64,000 bases of DNA from Burkholderiaceae bacterium (GCA_030695205.1 JAUYTN010000015.1:62001-126000); one strand, 5' to 3'; shown: positions 34,435 through 43,090, numbered from the stretch's first letter. The notes: generated by a model from the letters alone, not told the origin. Program-made: numbers and translations.

Positions 34435-34507
34435 GCGCGAACTGGCCGAACAAGCCTTTGCCACCCCCACAAGGGCATCCATGCACAAAGTGGTGATGGC
34501 CGGATGA
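34298..34507 (+). CDS. Small protein overlapping the phosphoribosyltransferase gene
   Basis: A 69-residue protein whose first 45 codons overlap the 3' end of the PRTase gene in a different frame. GAGG lies 8 nt before ATG 34298, inside the PRTase gene, which supports real translation. The sequence is soluble and helical, with SPELRRLTPSEIELLLQSKRELAEQAF as the distinctive segment. I do not recognise a named family. Genetic coupling to the PRTase suggests the two work together. Confidence 0.6.
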   Translation: MEQNLNAGGWSDLLTPSTRLLNQKLGTSPELRRLTPSEIELLLQSKRELAEQAFATPTRASMHKVVMAG

Positions 34508-34626
34508 ACACGGCAACACCTGCCCAGATTTGAACGAGTGCAGCCGACATGAACCTCGCCAGCGATGGCTCACCGACGTCCTGAGTCCGCAGTGTCAGCC
34601 AGGTTGCCAGCGCGTCCCTCTGCCCT

Positions 34627-35727
34627 TCACACCAACAACGGCGGCTCCTGCATGGCCTCGGTTTGTTCTTCCAGCTGGTGCACCTGGCCGGCCCAGTAGT
34701 CGCTGCTGCCAAACCACGGGAAGTTGATGGGAAAGGTGGGGTCTGCCCAGCGGCGGGCCAGCCAGGCGCTGTAGTGAATTTGCCGCAGCGTGCGCAGTGG
34801 CTCAATCAGCACCAGCTCGCGCCGGTCAAACGGGCGGAACTGTTCGTAGCCGTCGAGCAGGGCACTCAGGGCCACGGTCTGTTGCGCCCGGTCGCCGCTG
34901 AGCAGCATCCACAGGTCTTGCACGGCGGGGCCGGTGCGGGCGTCGTCCAGGTCCACAAAGTGGGGGCCGCCGCCGGGCCGCTCGGTGGGCGTCCAGAGGA
35001 TGTTACCGGGGTGGCAGTCGCCGTGCAGGCGCAGGGTGGTCAGGTGGGGGCTGGGTTGGGCACTGTCGCAGGTATCCCACTCATTTTTTAAGTCAAATTG
35101 TGCTTTTTCGCTTGTTTTGCATGGATAGTTTGCTATGCCTGGTGCCACGGTGTTCAATACGTTCAGGGCCTGTGCCAGGGCTTTTTCCCAGCGGGACTGC
35201 ATGTCCAGCGGCACCATCTGGTGGCCCAGCAGCCAGTCGCGCGAGTCCAGGGCAAATGTCTGGGTGGTCAAGGCAGGGCGGTGTACGAAGGGCCGCTGCT
35301 CGCCCACGGCGTGGATGCGGGCAATGAAGCGGCCCACCCATTCCAACACCTCAAAGTCGTCCAGCTCGGGGCGGCGGCCGCCTTTGCTGGGGCTGACCGA
35401 GAAGCTGAACGGGCCAAAGTGGTGCAGCGTCTGCCCATTCAGTGCGAGAGGGGCGACCACGGGCACGTCGGCGGCGGCCAGCTCGGCGGCAAAGGCGTGT
35501 TCTTCGGCAATTTGCTCGGTGCTCCAGCGCTCGGGCCGGTAAAACTTCAGCACCACCGTGCGGTGACCCTGTACGGCTTCGTCCAGGTGGACCTGGTACA
35601 CCCGGTTTTCGTAGGAGCTCAGCGCCATCAGGCGGCCGTCGCCACACAGGCCGACGCTGTCCAGGGCATCAAGCACGAACTCGGGGGTCAGGGTTTGGAA
35701 GGCGTGGGTGGGTGTGTCGGTTTGCAT
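34627..35727 (-). CDS. srkA: Stress response Ser/Thr kinase SrkA (YihE/RdoA family) with in-frame repeat insertion
   Basis: A 366-residue kinase of the aminoglycoside-phosphotransferase fold. The catalytic loop is LRLHGDCHPGNILW and the metal-binding Asp lies in FVDLDDARTGPAVQDLWMLL. The start MQTDTPTHAFQTLTPEFVLDALDS and the end PLRTLRQIHYSAWLARRWADPTFP match SrkA throughout. Between the preceding helix and LRLHGD there are about 30 extra residues compared with E. coli SrkA. They include KTSEKAQFDLKNEW, encoded by a copy of the dispersed AT-rich repeat read antisense in frame. The known role is protection against stress-induced cell death; whether the insertion is tolerated is not known. Confidence 0.9.
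   Translation of the reverse strand: MQTDTPTHAFQTLTPEFVLDALDSVGLCGDGRLMALSSYENRVYQVHLDEAVQGHRTVVLKFYRPERWSTEQIAEEHAFAAELAAADVPVVAPLALNGQTLHHFGPFSFSVSPSKGGRRPELDDFEVLEWVGRFIARIHAVGEQRPFVHRPALTTQTFALDSRDWLLGHQMVPLDMQSRWEKALAQALNVLNTVAPGIANYPCKTSEKAQFDLKNEWDTCDSAQPSPHLTTLRLHGDCHPGNILWTPTERPGGGPHFVDLDDARTGPAVQDLWMLLSGDRAQQTVALSALLDGYEQFRPFDRRELVLIEPLRTLRQIHYSAWLARRWADPTFPINFPWFGSSDYWAGQVHQLEEQTEAMQEPPLLV
35089..35138 (+). repeat. Dispersed AT-rich repeat, copy 5, inside the srkA coding sequence
   Basis: AAGTCAAATTGTGCTTTTTC, GCTTG, then GCATGGATAGTTTGCTATGC: a close match to copies 1 and 4. It is read on the minus strand as srkA codons 198-213 or so without a stop or frameshift. Its AT content contrasts sharply with the surrounding gene. 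Confidence 0.85.
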
Positions 35728-35781
35728 GGTCCCATTGTCGGGGTGGACGTCGGGGTGGGCTCATGCCTGAAAATCGCCCTC

Positions 35782-36222
35782 ATGACTCAGGCACCTTCTT
35801 CCAAGCGGCGGCTTCACATCATTCGGCGTGGGCTGCTGTACTCGCTGGCGCTGGCACTGTGCATTTTGTGGCTGGGCGGCGTTGGCTTTTGGTGGCTGGA
35901 GCCCAAGGTGCGCAGCCTGAGCGATGGTTTGTGGCTGGCGTTTACGACCGCAGCCACGGTGGGGTATGGCGATTTGGTGCCCACCACGCTGGCTTCGCGC
36001 AGCTTTTCGGTGGTGGTGGTGCTGCTGGGGCTGGCGGTGCTGTCGCTGGTAACTGCCTCGCTCGCAGCCATTTTTATCGAGCGTGAGGTGGAGGAGGAGG
36101 AGCGGCAAATCGAGCGGGATTTGCGCCGCGACATCATGCAGCTGCGCAATGAGTTGCACCTGTTGCGCCAGGAGTTGCGAGAGGCGCTGGCCCCCCAAAC
36201 CGACCTCCCCCGTGACCTATGA
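35782..36222 (+). CDS. Two-helix potassium channel protein
   Basis: A 146-residue membrane protein of the Ion_trans_2 (KcsA-like) type. The first helix is RRGLLYSLALALCILWLGGVGFWW. The pore has the selectivity filter TVGYGD (in AFTTAATVGYGDLVPTT). The second helix is FSVVVVLLGLAVLSLVTASLAAIFI. It ends in a charged coiled-coil-like tail (EREVEEEERQIERDLRRDIMQLRNELHLLRQEL), likely a tetramerisation element. It is divergent from srkA with 54 bp between start codons and is the first gene of a rightward four-gene run. Confidence 0.92.
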   Translation: MTQAPSSKRRLHIIRRGLLYSLALALCILWLGGVGFWWLEPKVRSLSDGLWLAFTTAATVGYGDLVPTTLASRSFSVVVVLLGLAVLSLVTASLAAIFIEREVEEEERQIERDLRRDIMQLRNELHLLRQELREALAPQTDLPRDL

Positions 36223-36234
36223 TGGACCGAACCC

Positions 36235-37230
36235 ATGCAGCCCATGACCACCTCTGACCCCCGCCTACCCCAAGCGCCCCGCCCGCCTGAAACTGCCCAA
36301 CCATCCAAGCCCCCGGGGGCCCAGCGTGCGGGCAAAGCAGGCCAACCGCGCCAGCTCCAGCCTGGCCGGGCTTCCAGCCATGGCGTTGCAGCCAGCCAGG
36401 GCTTGCAGCCAGTGGCTGGGCTGGAGCTGCACCCCGGCCAGTCGGTGGAGCTGCTCAAGGAGCTGCACATCCTCACCCGAGAGGGCAAGCTCAACCAGGA
36501 CAGCCGCCGCAAGTTGAAGCAGGTCAACCACCTATTGCAGTTCATCGAGCCGCTGTTGCAGCAGGTGCTGGACGAACGCGGCGACGTGACGCTGGCCGAC
36601 CACGGCGCGGGCAAGTCCTACCTGGGCTTCATGCTGTACGACCGGTTTTTCAGCCAGCGCAGCGTGGGCCAGGTGTTTGGCATCGAAACCCGCACCGAGC
36701 TGGTGGCCAAGTCCCAGCAACTGGCGCAGCGTTTGGGGTTTGGGCGCATGCATTTTTTGCCGCTGAGTGTGCAAGCCAGCATGACCAGTGCCGCGTTGCC
36801 TGCCCACATCGACGTGGTGACTGCCTTGCATGCCTGCGACACCGCCACCGACGATGCCATTGCCTTTGGCCTGGCCAAACAGGCACGCCACCTGGTGCTG
36901 GTGCCGTGTTGTCAGGCCGAGGTGGCGGGTGTGTTGCGCAAACACAAGGCACTCAATCTGGCCAAAAATCCCTTGAGTGAAATCTGGCGCCACCCGCTGC
37001 ACACCCGTGAATTCGGCAGTCAGATCACCAACGTGCTGCGCTGCCTGCAGTTGGAGGCGCACGGCTACAGCGTCACTGTGACAGAGCTGGTGGGCTGGGA
37101 GCACTCCATGAAAAACGAGCTGATCCTGGCCAGCAAGGTGGGCAGCGGCAAGCGCAGCGCGCAAGAGCGGCTGGCCCAGGTGCTGCAAGAGCTGGGCCTG
37201 GAAGAACTGACCCGGCGCTTTGGCATCTGA
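36235..37230 (+). CDS. SAM-dependent methyltransferase (Methyltransf_32-like)
   Basis: A 331-residue protein. Residues 1-60 are a proline-rich variable leader. The Rossmann-type methyltransferase core begins at about residue 120 with LADHGAGKSYLGFMLYDRF (motif I), then GIETRTELVAKSQQLAQRL, and ALHACDTATDDAIAFGL with VLVPCCQAEV, which are typical of the Methyltransf_32 / METTL25-related group. The C-terminus LVGWEHSMKNELILASK is consistent. Its substrate is unknown. It begins 12 bp after the channel gene and ends 6 bp before the antiporter gene, so it is co-transcribed with both. Confidence 0.82.
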   Translation: MQPMTTSDPRLPQAPRPPETAQPSKPPGAQRAGKAGQPRQLQPGRASSHGVAASQGLQPVAGLELHPGQSVELLKELHILTREGKLNQDSRRKLKQVNHLLQFIEPLLQQVLDERGDVTLADHGAGKSYLGFMLYDRFFSQRSVGQVFGIETRTELVAKSQQLAQRLGFGRMHFLPLSVQASMTSAALPAHIDVVTALHACDTATDDAIAFGLAKQARHLVLVPCCQAEVAGVLRKHKALNLAKNPLSEIWRHPLHTREFGSQITNVLRCLQLEAHGYSVTVTELVGWEHSMKNELILASKVGSGKRSAQERLAQVLQELGLEELTRRFGI

Positions 37231-37236
37231 CACCGC

Positions 37237-38436
37237 ATGACCACCACCGACCTGTCATTTTTGTTGCAAAGCATCGCCTGGCCGCTGGTGCTGCTGGTGG
37301 CGTGGTTGCTGGCTGACATGCTGTACCAGCGCTGGCACCTGCCGCGTGTGACGAGCTACGTGGCTGTGGGCATGCTGGCTGGTGCCGTGAATTTGCCGGG
37401 GCTGACCACCGACATATCGGGCCTGCCATTTATGGCCACGGTGGCGCTGTCGCTGGTGCTGTTTGAGTTGGGTTACCGCATCAACCTGCGCTGGTTTCTG
37501 GCCAACCCCTGGGTGCTGCTGGCGGGGTTGCTGGAGTCGGGGCTGACCTTTGGGCTGGTGTTTGTCGCCACAGGGTGGTGGCCGGAGTTGGGCCTGCATG
37601 TGCGCCTGGCGATTGCCTCGCTGGCCATGGCCAGTTCGCCCGCAGGCATTCTGCGGGTGGTGCACGAGTTGCGCAGCGCGGGGCAGGTGACCGAGCGCAT
37701 CGTCCACCTCACCGCCATCAATTGCCTGCTCTCGGTGCTGGTGCTCAAGGTGGTGGTGGGTGCGCGGGCACTGGATGTCTCGGGCAATGTGGGGCACGCA
37801 GCTTTTGCCAGCCTGCATGTGCTCATGACATCGGTGGTGGTGGGTGGGGCGCTGGGGTTTGCCATGCCCCGCTTGCTGCGGGGGCGCTGGGCCGCTTCGG
37901 CCGATGGTGCCAGCGTGGTGTTTGTGCTGTCGGTGATCCTGCTCACCACCGCTGCCTATGGCCTCAAACTCTCGCCGTTGTTGGCTGCACTGACCTTTGG
38001 CATCGTTGCCCGTGAGCGCCGGGTACATCTGACGCACAACCAACGCAACTTTGGCACCGCTGGCGACTTGCTGGGGGTGTTTCTGTTTGTGTACATCGCC
38101 GCTGTGCTGGAGTGGTCTGACGTGGTCAATGGCTTGTTGCTGGGCGCGGTGCTGGTGCTGGTGCGCGTCGCAGCCAAGACCCTGGTCACCGTTGCCACGG
38201 CGCGGGTCAGCGGCATCACCGTCAAAAAAGGCCTCATGACCGGGTTGGCCCTGAGCCCCATGTCCGCCTTTGTGGTGCTGTTGGTGGCACAGACCGAAAT
38301 GGTGAAATTTGACCTGGCCACCAACACCCTGGCCGCCATGGCCGGCATGGTGCTGATACTGGAGCTGCTGGGCCCCGTGGTGACCCAGCGCGCCCTGATG
38401 GCCGCGCGCGAGGCCCAAACCCCTACCGACGGCTGA
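37237..38436 (+). CDS. CPA2-type cation:proton antiporter
   Basis: A 399-residue membrane antiporter with about 12 helices. The region VALSLVLFELGYRINLRW corresponds to the conserved 'LF..GL..D' area of Kef/Nha-type CPA2 proteins. LAIASLAMASSPAGILRVVHEL, SPLLAALTFGIVARERR and KKGLMTGLALSPMSAFVVLLV follow the usual pattern. There is no C-terminal RCK/TrkA-N regulatory domain, unlike KefB/KefC. Operon partners are a K+ channel gene and a carboxylate-amine ligase gene. Confidence 0.87.
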   Translation: MTTTDLSFLLQSIAWPLVLLVAWLLADMLYQRWHLPRVTSYVAVGMLAGAVNLPGLTTDISGLPFMATVALSLVLFELGYRINLRWFLANPWVLLAGLLESGLTFGLVFVATGWWPELGLHVRLAIASLAMASSPAGILRVVHELRSAGQVTERIVHLTAINCLLSVLVLKVVVGARALDVSGNVGHAAFASLHVLMTSVVVGGALGFAMPRLLRGRWAASADGASVVFVLSVILLTTAAYGLKLSPLLAALTFGIVARERRVHLTHNQRNFGTAGDLLGVFLFVYIAAVLEWSDVVNGLLLGAVLVLVRVAAKTLVTVATARVSGITVKKGLMTGLALSPMSAFVVLLVAQTEMVKFDLATNTLAAMAGMVLILELLGPVVTQRALMAAREAQTPTDG

Positions 38437-38455
38437 GAGGCTGAGAGAACCCGCT

Positions 38456-39574
38456 ATGCCACTGGAAGCCTTTTCAAGCTCCGCCTCGCTGACCATGGGC
38501 GTCGAGCTTGAGCTGCAAATCGTCAACGCCTACGACTTTGACCTGTCCAGCAGCGCCGATGACCTGCTGGAGCTGCTCGGCCGCAAGCCGTTCCCTGGGG
38601 CAGTGACTCCCGAAATGACCCAGAGCATGATCGAGGTGGCCACGGGCATACACACCCACCACGGCCCCATGCTGGCGCAGCTGGTACAGATTCGCGACAC
38701 CCTCATTACCGCGTGCGACCGTCTCAACATTGACCTGGCCGGTGGGGGCACCCACCCGTTTCAGCATTGGTTCGACCAGCGTATTTTTTCCAAACCCCGG
38801 TTTCGGGAGCTCAGCAGCCTGTATGGCTACCTGGCCAAGCAGTTCACCGTGTTTGGCCAGCATGTGCACATTGGCTGTGCCAGTGCCGATGAGGCGCTGT
38901 TTTTGCTGCACTCGCTCAACCGGTATGTGCCGCATTTCATTGCGCTGAGCGCCTCGTCGCCGTACCTGCAAGGGGTGGACACCCTGTTTGACTCATCCCG
39001 CCTGAACTCGGTGTTTGCGTTTCCGCTGAGTGGGCGCGCGCCGTTCACCCTGAGCTGGGACGACTTCTCGTCCAACTACTTCACCAAAATGGAGTCCACA
39101 GGGGTGGTCAACTCCATGAAGGACTTTTACTGGGACATTCGTCCCAAGCCCGAGTTTGGGACCATCGAACTCAGGGTGTGCGACACCCCGCTGACTGTGC
39201 AGCGGGCTGCTGCCCTGGCGTGCTACCTGCAGGCGCTGTGCCGACACCTGCTGGAACGCTCCGAGCCCATGCCCGAAGAAGACGACTACCTGGTCTACAA
39301 CTACAACCGGTTCCAGGCTTGCCGTTTTGGCATGGACGGCACCATGGTTCACCCCAAAACCCGCAAGCAAATCAGCATCCGTGAAGATGTGCTGGCCACC
39401 CTGCGCCTATTGCAACCCCACTTGCAAGCGCTGGACTCTCTGGCGGTGCTGGACGAGCTGGAGGCCGTGACCGGCACAGGTGGCAACCACGCCACCTGGT
39501 TGCGTGCCCAGTTTGCAGACTTCGGCAGCGTGCAGGGGGTGGTGCGCTCGGCGGTGGACGCCTTGCGGGCGTAA
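38456..39574 (+). CDS. ybdK: YbdK-family carboxylate-amine ligase (GCS2)
   Basis: A 372-residue ATP-grasp-like ligase of the glutamate-cysteine ligase type 2 family. Signature segments are LTMGVELELQIVN at the N-terminus, TPEMTQSMIEVATGI, GGGTHPFQHWFDQ, QFTVFGQHVHIGC and GTIELRVCDTP, containing the metal- and ATP-binding acidic and His residues. E. coli YbdK has weak gamma-glutamylcysteine ligase activity. GAGAG precedes ATG 38456, 19 bp after the antiporter gene. It closes the K+ channel / methyltransferase / antiporter / ligase run. Confidence 0.92.
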   Translation: MPLEAFSSSASLTMGVELELQIVNAYDFDLSSSADDLLELLGRKPFPGAVTPEMTQSMIEVATGIHTHHGPMLAQLVQIRDTLITACDRLNIDLAGGGTHPFQHWFDQRIFSKPRFRELSSLYGYLAKQFTVFGQHVHIGCASADEALFLLHSLNRYVPHFIALSASSPYLQGVDTLFDSSRLNSVFAFPLSGRAPFTLSWDDFSSNYFTKMESTGVVNSMKDFYWDIRPKPEFGTIELRVCDTPLTVQRAAALACYLQALCRHLLERSEPMPEEDDYLVYNYNRFQACRFGMDGTMVHPKTRKQISIREDVLATLRLLQPHLQALDSLAVLDELEAVTGTGGNHATWLRAQFADFGSVQGVVRSAVDALRA

Positions 39575-39647
39575 GAGACTTACCCAAGTGTCGGGTGTAG
39601 CCGACACAGCCGATTCAGCGTTTGGTGGCCTTGTGTGCCATCACACC

Positions 39648-39785
39648 CAGGCTGCTGCCAAGAAGGCTACCCTGCTCAACCTGAAGCCCACCACCAAAAC
39701 CATTTCATTGCGCCTGCCGCAGCATGTGCTGGACTCCTTGAAAGTGGCAGCCATTGCCCGAGATGTGCCCCACCAATTGCTCTTT
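39648..39785 (+). pseudogene. Remnant of a CopG/BrnA-type antitoxin gene
   Basis: An open stretch reads KTISLRLPQHVLDSLKVAAIARDVPHQ, which is the ribbon-helix-helix DNA-binding segment of BrnA-like antitoxins ('ISLRLP..LLD.LK..A..R.VPYQ'). The expected continuation (SLIK-W-QEKL) is absent: after PHQ the reading drifts into an unrelated sequence and meets the end of the ABC permease gene. No start codon with a ribosome site and no BrnT-like toxin is nearby. It therefore looks like a decayed fragment between ybdK and the permease gene. Confidence 0.55.
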
Positions 39786-39789
39786 TCAC

Positions 39790-40632
39790 TCACCCCGCAA
39801 ACCGCTTGCGCGTCAGCGCCAACGCCACCCAGAATCCCACCGCCGCGTAGGCCACCAGCACGCCCAGGTGCAGCAGCACATCTGTGGGCCAGTGGTCCAT
39901 GAACAGGGGGCGCACCAGGGCCACCGCATGGGTCAGCGGCAGCGCTTGCGAGAGCGCCTGCACCGCCGGGGGCAGTGTGTTGAGCGGAAAGAACACGCCG
40001 CTCAAAAACATGGTGGGCGTGAGAAACAGCGTGAAGTAGTACGTGAAAAAGTCGTAGCCCTTGGCCAGGGCGTTGAACACCAGCGCCAGGCTGGCAAAGG
40101 TGACGCCCGCCAGCGCCAGCACTGGCAGGGCCAGCAGCAGCTTTGGGCTGTGACTGATGCCCAGCGCCAGCATCACCCCCAAAATGGCGGTGACCGTGAA
40201 CACCGATTTGTAGGCCGCCCACAGCATTTCGGCCAGCACCACGTCGTCCAGGCGCACAGGGGCGTTGAGGATGCCGTCCCAGGTTTTTTGCACATGCATG
40301 CGCGAAAAGGCCGAGTACAGGGCCTCAAAGCTGGCTGCGTTCATGGCGCTCATGCAGATGCTGCCGCTGGCCAGAAACAAGATGTAGGGCACCTTCTCTG
40401 TGCCCATGTCCACCTGGCCCACCAGTGCGCCCAGGCCGTAGCCAAAGGCCACCAGCCACATCAGCGGCTCGGCAATGTTGCCCACCAGGCTGGGAATGGC
40501 CAGCTTTTTCCACACCAGCAGGTTGCGCTGCCACACCGGCCACCAGCGCATGGACAGTTGCGGGGCGCGCCAGTGGGAAGGTGCGGCTGCTGGGGCTGGT
40601 GGTGGCTCTGTCAGGGCGGGGGTGGTGTGCAT
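39790..40632 (-). CDS. ABC-2 type exporter permease (NodJ-like)
   Basis: A 280-residue inner-membrane permease with six predicted helices. Residues [41 protein letters not shown] and [39 protein letters not shown] show the NodJ/ABC-2 pattern. ATG 40632 gives [10 protein letters not shown]; the frame continues further upstream without a family match. The matching ATPase gene lies 1.4 kb away on the same strand at 42.1-43.0 kb, with purT between them on the opposite strand. The exported substrate is unknown. Confidence 0.87.
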   Translation of the reverse strand: MHTTPALTEPPPAPAAAPSHWRAPQLSMRWWPVWQRNLLVWKKLAIPSLVGNIAEPLMWLVAFGYGLGALVGQVDMGTEKVPYILFLASGSICMSAMNAASFEALYSAFSRMHVQKTWDGILNAPVRLDDVVLAEMLWAAYKSVFTVTAILGVMLALGISHSPKLLLALPVLALAGVTFASLALVFNALAKGYDFFTYYFTLFLTPTMFLSGVFFPLNTLPPAVQALSQALPLTHAVALVRPLFMDHWPTDVLLHLGVLVAYAAVGFWVALALTRKRFAG

Positions 40633-40702
40633 GCCCACATTGTCCGCAATCGGGGCTGGTTTACAGTGGTGTGCAGTCTCAATCACCCACGAAAGTCACC
40701 GC

Positions 40703-41944
40703 ATGACCACCCTTGGCACCCCCTTGTCCCCCCACGCTACCAAAGTGATGCTGCTCGGCTCCGGCGAGCTGGGCAAAGAGGTGCTGATCGCCCTGCAGCG
40801 CCTGGGTGTGGAAACCATCGCTGTCGACCGCTACGACAACGCCCCCGGTCAGCAAGTGGCGCACCACAGCCGCACCATCACCATGAGTGACCCGGTGCAG
40901 CTCAAGGCACTGATCGAGGCTGAGCGTCCGCACCTGGTGGTGCCCGAAATCGAGGCGATAGCCACCCCCATGCTCGAAGAGCTGGAAGCCGCTGGCGTGG
41001 TGAAAGTGGTGCCCACCGCCCGCGCCGCCCGCCTGACCATGGACCGCGAAGGCATACGCCGTCTGGCCGCCGAAACCCTCAAGCTGCCCACCAGCCCCTA
41101 TGTGTTTTGCGATTCGCTGGCCGAGCTGCAAGCTGCCATCGACGGCACAGGTGGTAAGCCCGCCATCGGCTACCCGTGTGTGGTGAAACCGGTGATGAGC
41201 AGCAGCGGCAAAGGCCAAAGCAAGATCGACGGCCCGGCCGACGTGGCCAAGGCATGGGAGTACGCCATGGCCGGTGGCCGCGTGAGCCACGGCCGCGTGA
41301 TCGTGGAAGGCTTCATTGACTTTGACTACGAAATCACCCAGCTCACCGTGCGGGCCCTGGGTGCCGATGGCCGGGTGCTGACCCACTTCTGCGACCCCAT
41401 CGGCCATGTGCAGGTGAGTGGCGACTACGTGGAAAGCTGGCAGCCCATGGCCATGCACCCCTCCGCGCTGGCCGCGTCCCGCCACATCGCCAAAACCGTG
41501 ACCGACAACCTGGGGCTGGGCCTGGACGGCAAGCCCGCCGGGCTGGGCCTGTTTGGCGTGGAGCTGTTTGTGAAGGGCGAGGAGGTGTGGTTCAGCGAGG
41601 TCAGCCCCCGCCCGCACGACACTGGGCTGGTGACGCTGTGCACCCAGCACCAGAGCGAGTTCGAGCTGCACGCCCGTGCCATCTTGGGGCTGCCGGTGGA
41701 CACCAGCCTGCGCAACCCCGGCGCCAGCGCCGTGATTTATGGTGGCGTGGAGGCCGAAGGCATCGTGTTTGATGGTGTGGACGAGGCCCTGCGTGTGCCC
41801 GGGACCGACCTGCGTTTGTTCGGTAAACCCGAGAGCTTTACCAAGCGCCGCATGGGCGTGGCGCTGGCCAGGGCGGCTGACACGGACGCTGCCAGGGCAA
41901 ACGCCAAGTTGGCAGCCAGTCTGGTAAGGCCTCGGAAAATTTGA
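40703..41944 (+). CDS. purT: Formate-dependent phosphoribosylglycinamide formyltransferase (PurT)
   Basis: A 413-residue ATP-grasp enzyme that makes formyl-GAR from GAR, formate and ATP in purine synthesis. The N-terminus [21 protein letters not shown] and [17 protein letters not shown] are PurT signatures. The ATP-grasp region contains [16 protein letters not shown], and the metal-binding end is [28 protein letters not shown] 40703 gives the normal N-terminus. It is divergent from the permease gene (70 bp) and convergent with the ATPase gene across a pair of inverted repeats. Confidence 0.97.
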   Translation: MTTLGTPLSPHATKVMLLGSGELGKEVLIALQRLGVETIAVDRYDNAPGQQVAHHSRTITMSDPVQLKALIEAERPHLVVPEIEAIATPMLEELEAAGVVKVVPTARAARLTMDREGIRRLAAETLKLPTSPYVFCDSLAELQAAIDGTGGKPAIGYPCVVKPVMSSSGKGQSKIDGPADVAKAWEYAMAGGRVSHGRVIVEGFIDFDYEITQLTVRALGADGRVLTHFCDPIGHVQVSGDYVESWQPMAMHPSALAASRHIAKTVTDNLGLGLDGKPAGLGLFGVELFVKGEEVWFSEVSPRPHDTGLVTLCTQHQSEFELHARAILGLPVDTSLRNPGASAVIYGGVEAEGIVFDGVDEALRVPGTDLRLFGKPESFTKRRMGVALARAADTDAARANAKLAASLVRPRKI

Positions 41945-41946
41945 AC

Positions 41947-42044
41947 AAAAAAGCCAATCAGCGCTTATTGCGTATCAATAGTTTGCTATAACAATATATA
42001 CATAGCAAACTATTGAATGCTGGTAAGCGGTAAAGCCATTTTCA
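41947..42044. repeat. Inverted pair of dispersed AT-rich repeats, copies 6 and 7
   Basis: Copy 6 (41947-41989, plus) and copy 7 (42002-42044, minus) face each other. Their ends form a perfect 14-bp inverted repeat: CAATAGTTTGCTAT at 41976-41989 and ATAGCAAACTATTG at 42002-42015, with a 12-nt AT-only-like loop. It fills the convergent gap between purT and the ATPase gene. It could form a cruciform or act as a bidirectional terminator. Confidence 0.85.
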
Positions 42045-42053
42045 ATCAATATT

Positions 42054-42998
42054 TCAGCCGCCTTCCCGAATTTGGCGGCCGGTCAGTTTCAAAAACAAGT
42101 CCTCCAAGTTGGCTGGGCGGTGCAGGGTGCGCAGCCCCGGGTGGGCCTGCAGAGCGGCCAGCAGGGGCGCGGCATTGGCGGTGTAGAAAAACAGGGTTTC
42201 GCCGCTGGTCTCGGTTCGCGCGGCGTGCCGCGTCAGCCCGGTGTCGTCCCGCAGGGCCAGCGCGCCTTGGCCGTACACCTCCACCACATCGGGCTCCAGG
42301 TGCTGGGCAATCAGGTCGCGGGGCTTGCCCTCGGCAATCGCGCGGCCGTGGTCCAGCACCAGCAGGCGGTTGCACAGACGCTCGGCCTCGTCCATGAAGT
42401 GGGTGGTCAGCAAAATGGCGGTGCCCTGTGCCAGCAGCCTCTGCAAACGCTCCCACATCAGGTGGCGGGCCTGCGGGTCCAGCCCGGTGGTGGGCTCGTC
42501 CAGCATCAGCAGCGCCGGTTGGTTGATGAGTGCGCGCGCCAGCGACAGGCGGCGCTTCATGCCCCCCGACAACTCGCCCGGCTTGGCCTGGGCCTTGTGG
42601 CTCAGGGCTGCAAACTCCAGCAGCCTGGGGATGCGCTCACTCAGCACCGCTTCTTTCAGGCCAAAGTAGCGGCCATAGACGCGCAGGTTCTCGGCACACG
42701 AAAAGTCGGGGTCCAGGGTGTCGAACTGACTTACCACGCCGAGGCGGGCCTTGATGGGCAGCGCGTCCTGCGGCATGTGACGCACTGGCCCACCCAGCGG
42801 GTCGTGGAAGGCCACCTGGCCCTGGTCGGGCGTGGTCAGGCCCAGACACATGCGCAGGGTGGTCGTTTTGCCCGCGCCGTTGGGGCCAATCACCCCCAGG
42901 CATTCGCCGGGCGCCAGCGCAAACGACAGGTCACTGACCACCGTCTGCGCACCAAAGCGCTTGGTCAGGTGTTGGATGTCAAGGATGGGGGATGTCAT
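42054..42998 (-). CDS. ABC exporter ATPase (NodI/DrrA-like)
   Basis: A 314-residue ATPase. Walker [11 protein letters not shown] is at about residues 38-47, the signature is [15 protein letters not shown], Walker B is [13 protein letters not shown], and the switch His is in [15 protein letters not shown]-terminal extension of about 80 residues includes [15 protein letters not shown] and [19 protein letters not shown], as in NodI/DrrA-type exporters. ATG 42998 fits the family start. Its permease partner is separated from it by purT. Confidence 0.9.
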   Translation of the reverse strand: MTSPILDIQHLTKRFGAQTVVSDLSFALAPGECLGVIGPNGAGKTTTLRMCLGLTTPDQGQVAFHDPLGGPVRHMPQDALPIKARLGVVSQFDTLDPDFSCAENLRVYGRYFGLKEAVLSERIPRLLEFAALSHKAQAKPGELSGGMKRRLSLARALINQPALLMLDEPTTGLDPQARHLMWERLQRLLAQGTAILLTTHFMDEAERLCNRLLVLDHGRAIAEGKPRDLIAQHLEPDVVEVYGQGALALRDDTGLTRHAARTETSGETLFFYTANAAPLLAALQAHPGLRTLHRPANLEDLFLKLTGRQIREGG

Positions 42999-43072
42999 GG
43001 GCTGGCATTGTCTGCCAATGCGCCAGGTCAGGCTTTGTTGGGGTGAGGTGGGGGTCGGTCGCATGGAGCCCG

Positions 43073-43090
43073 ATCCCCCAAGTGGGGGAT
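43073..43090. promoter_or_regulatory. Palindrome between the ATPase gene and the 209-residue unknown gene
   Basis: ATCCCCCAAGTGGGGGAT is an 18-bp palindrome with 8-bp arms around an AG centre. It lies in the divergent intergenic region, 75 bp before the ATPase ATG and 77 bp before the unknown gene's ATG, almost exactly midway. That position and symmetry suggest an operator for a dimeric regulator; the protein is not identifiable. Confidence 0.55.

Noticed and set aside
39480-39902. A 140-codon plus-strand frame running from inside ybdK into the permease gene as a whole gene
   Set aside because: Only the antitoxin-like middle is meaningful; both ends are out-of-frame readings of neighbouring genes.
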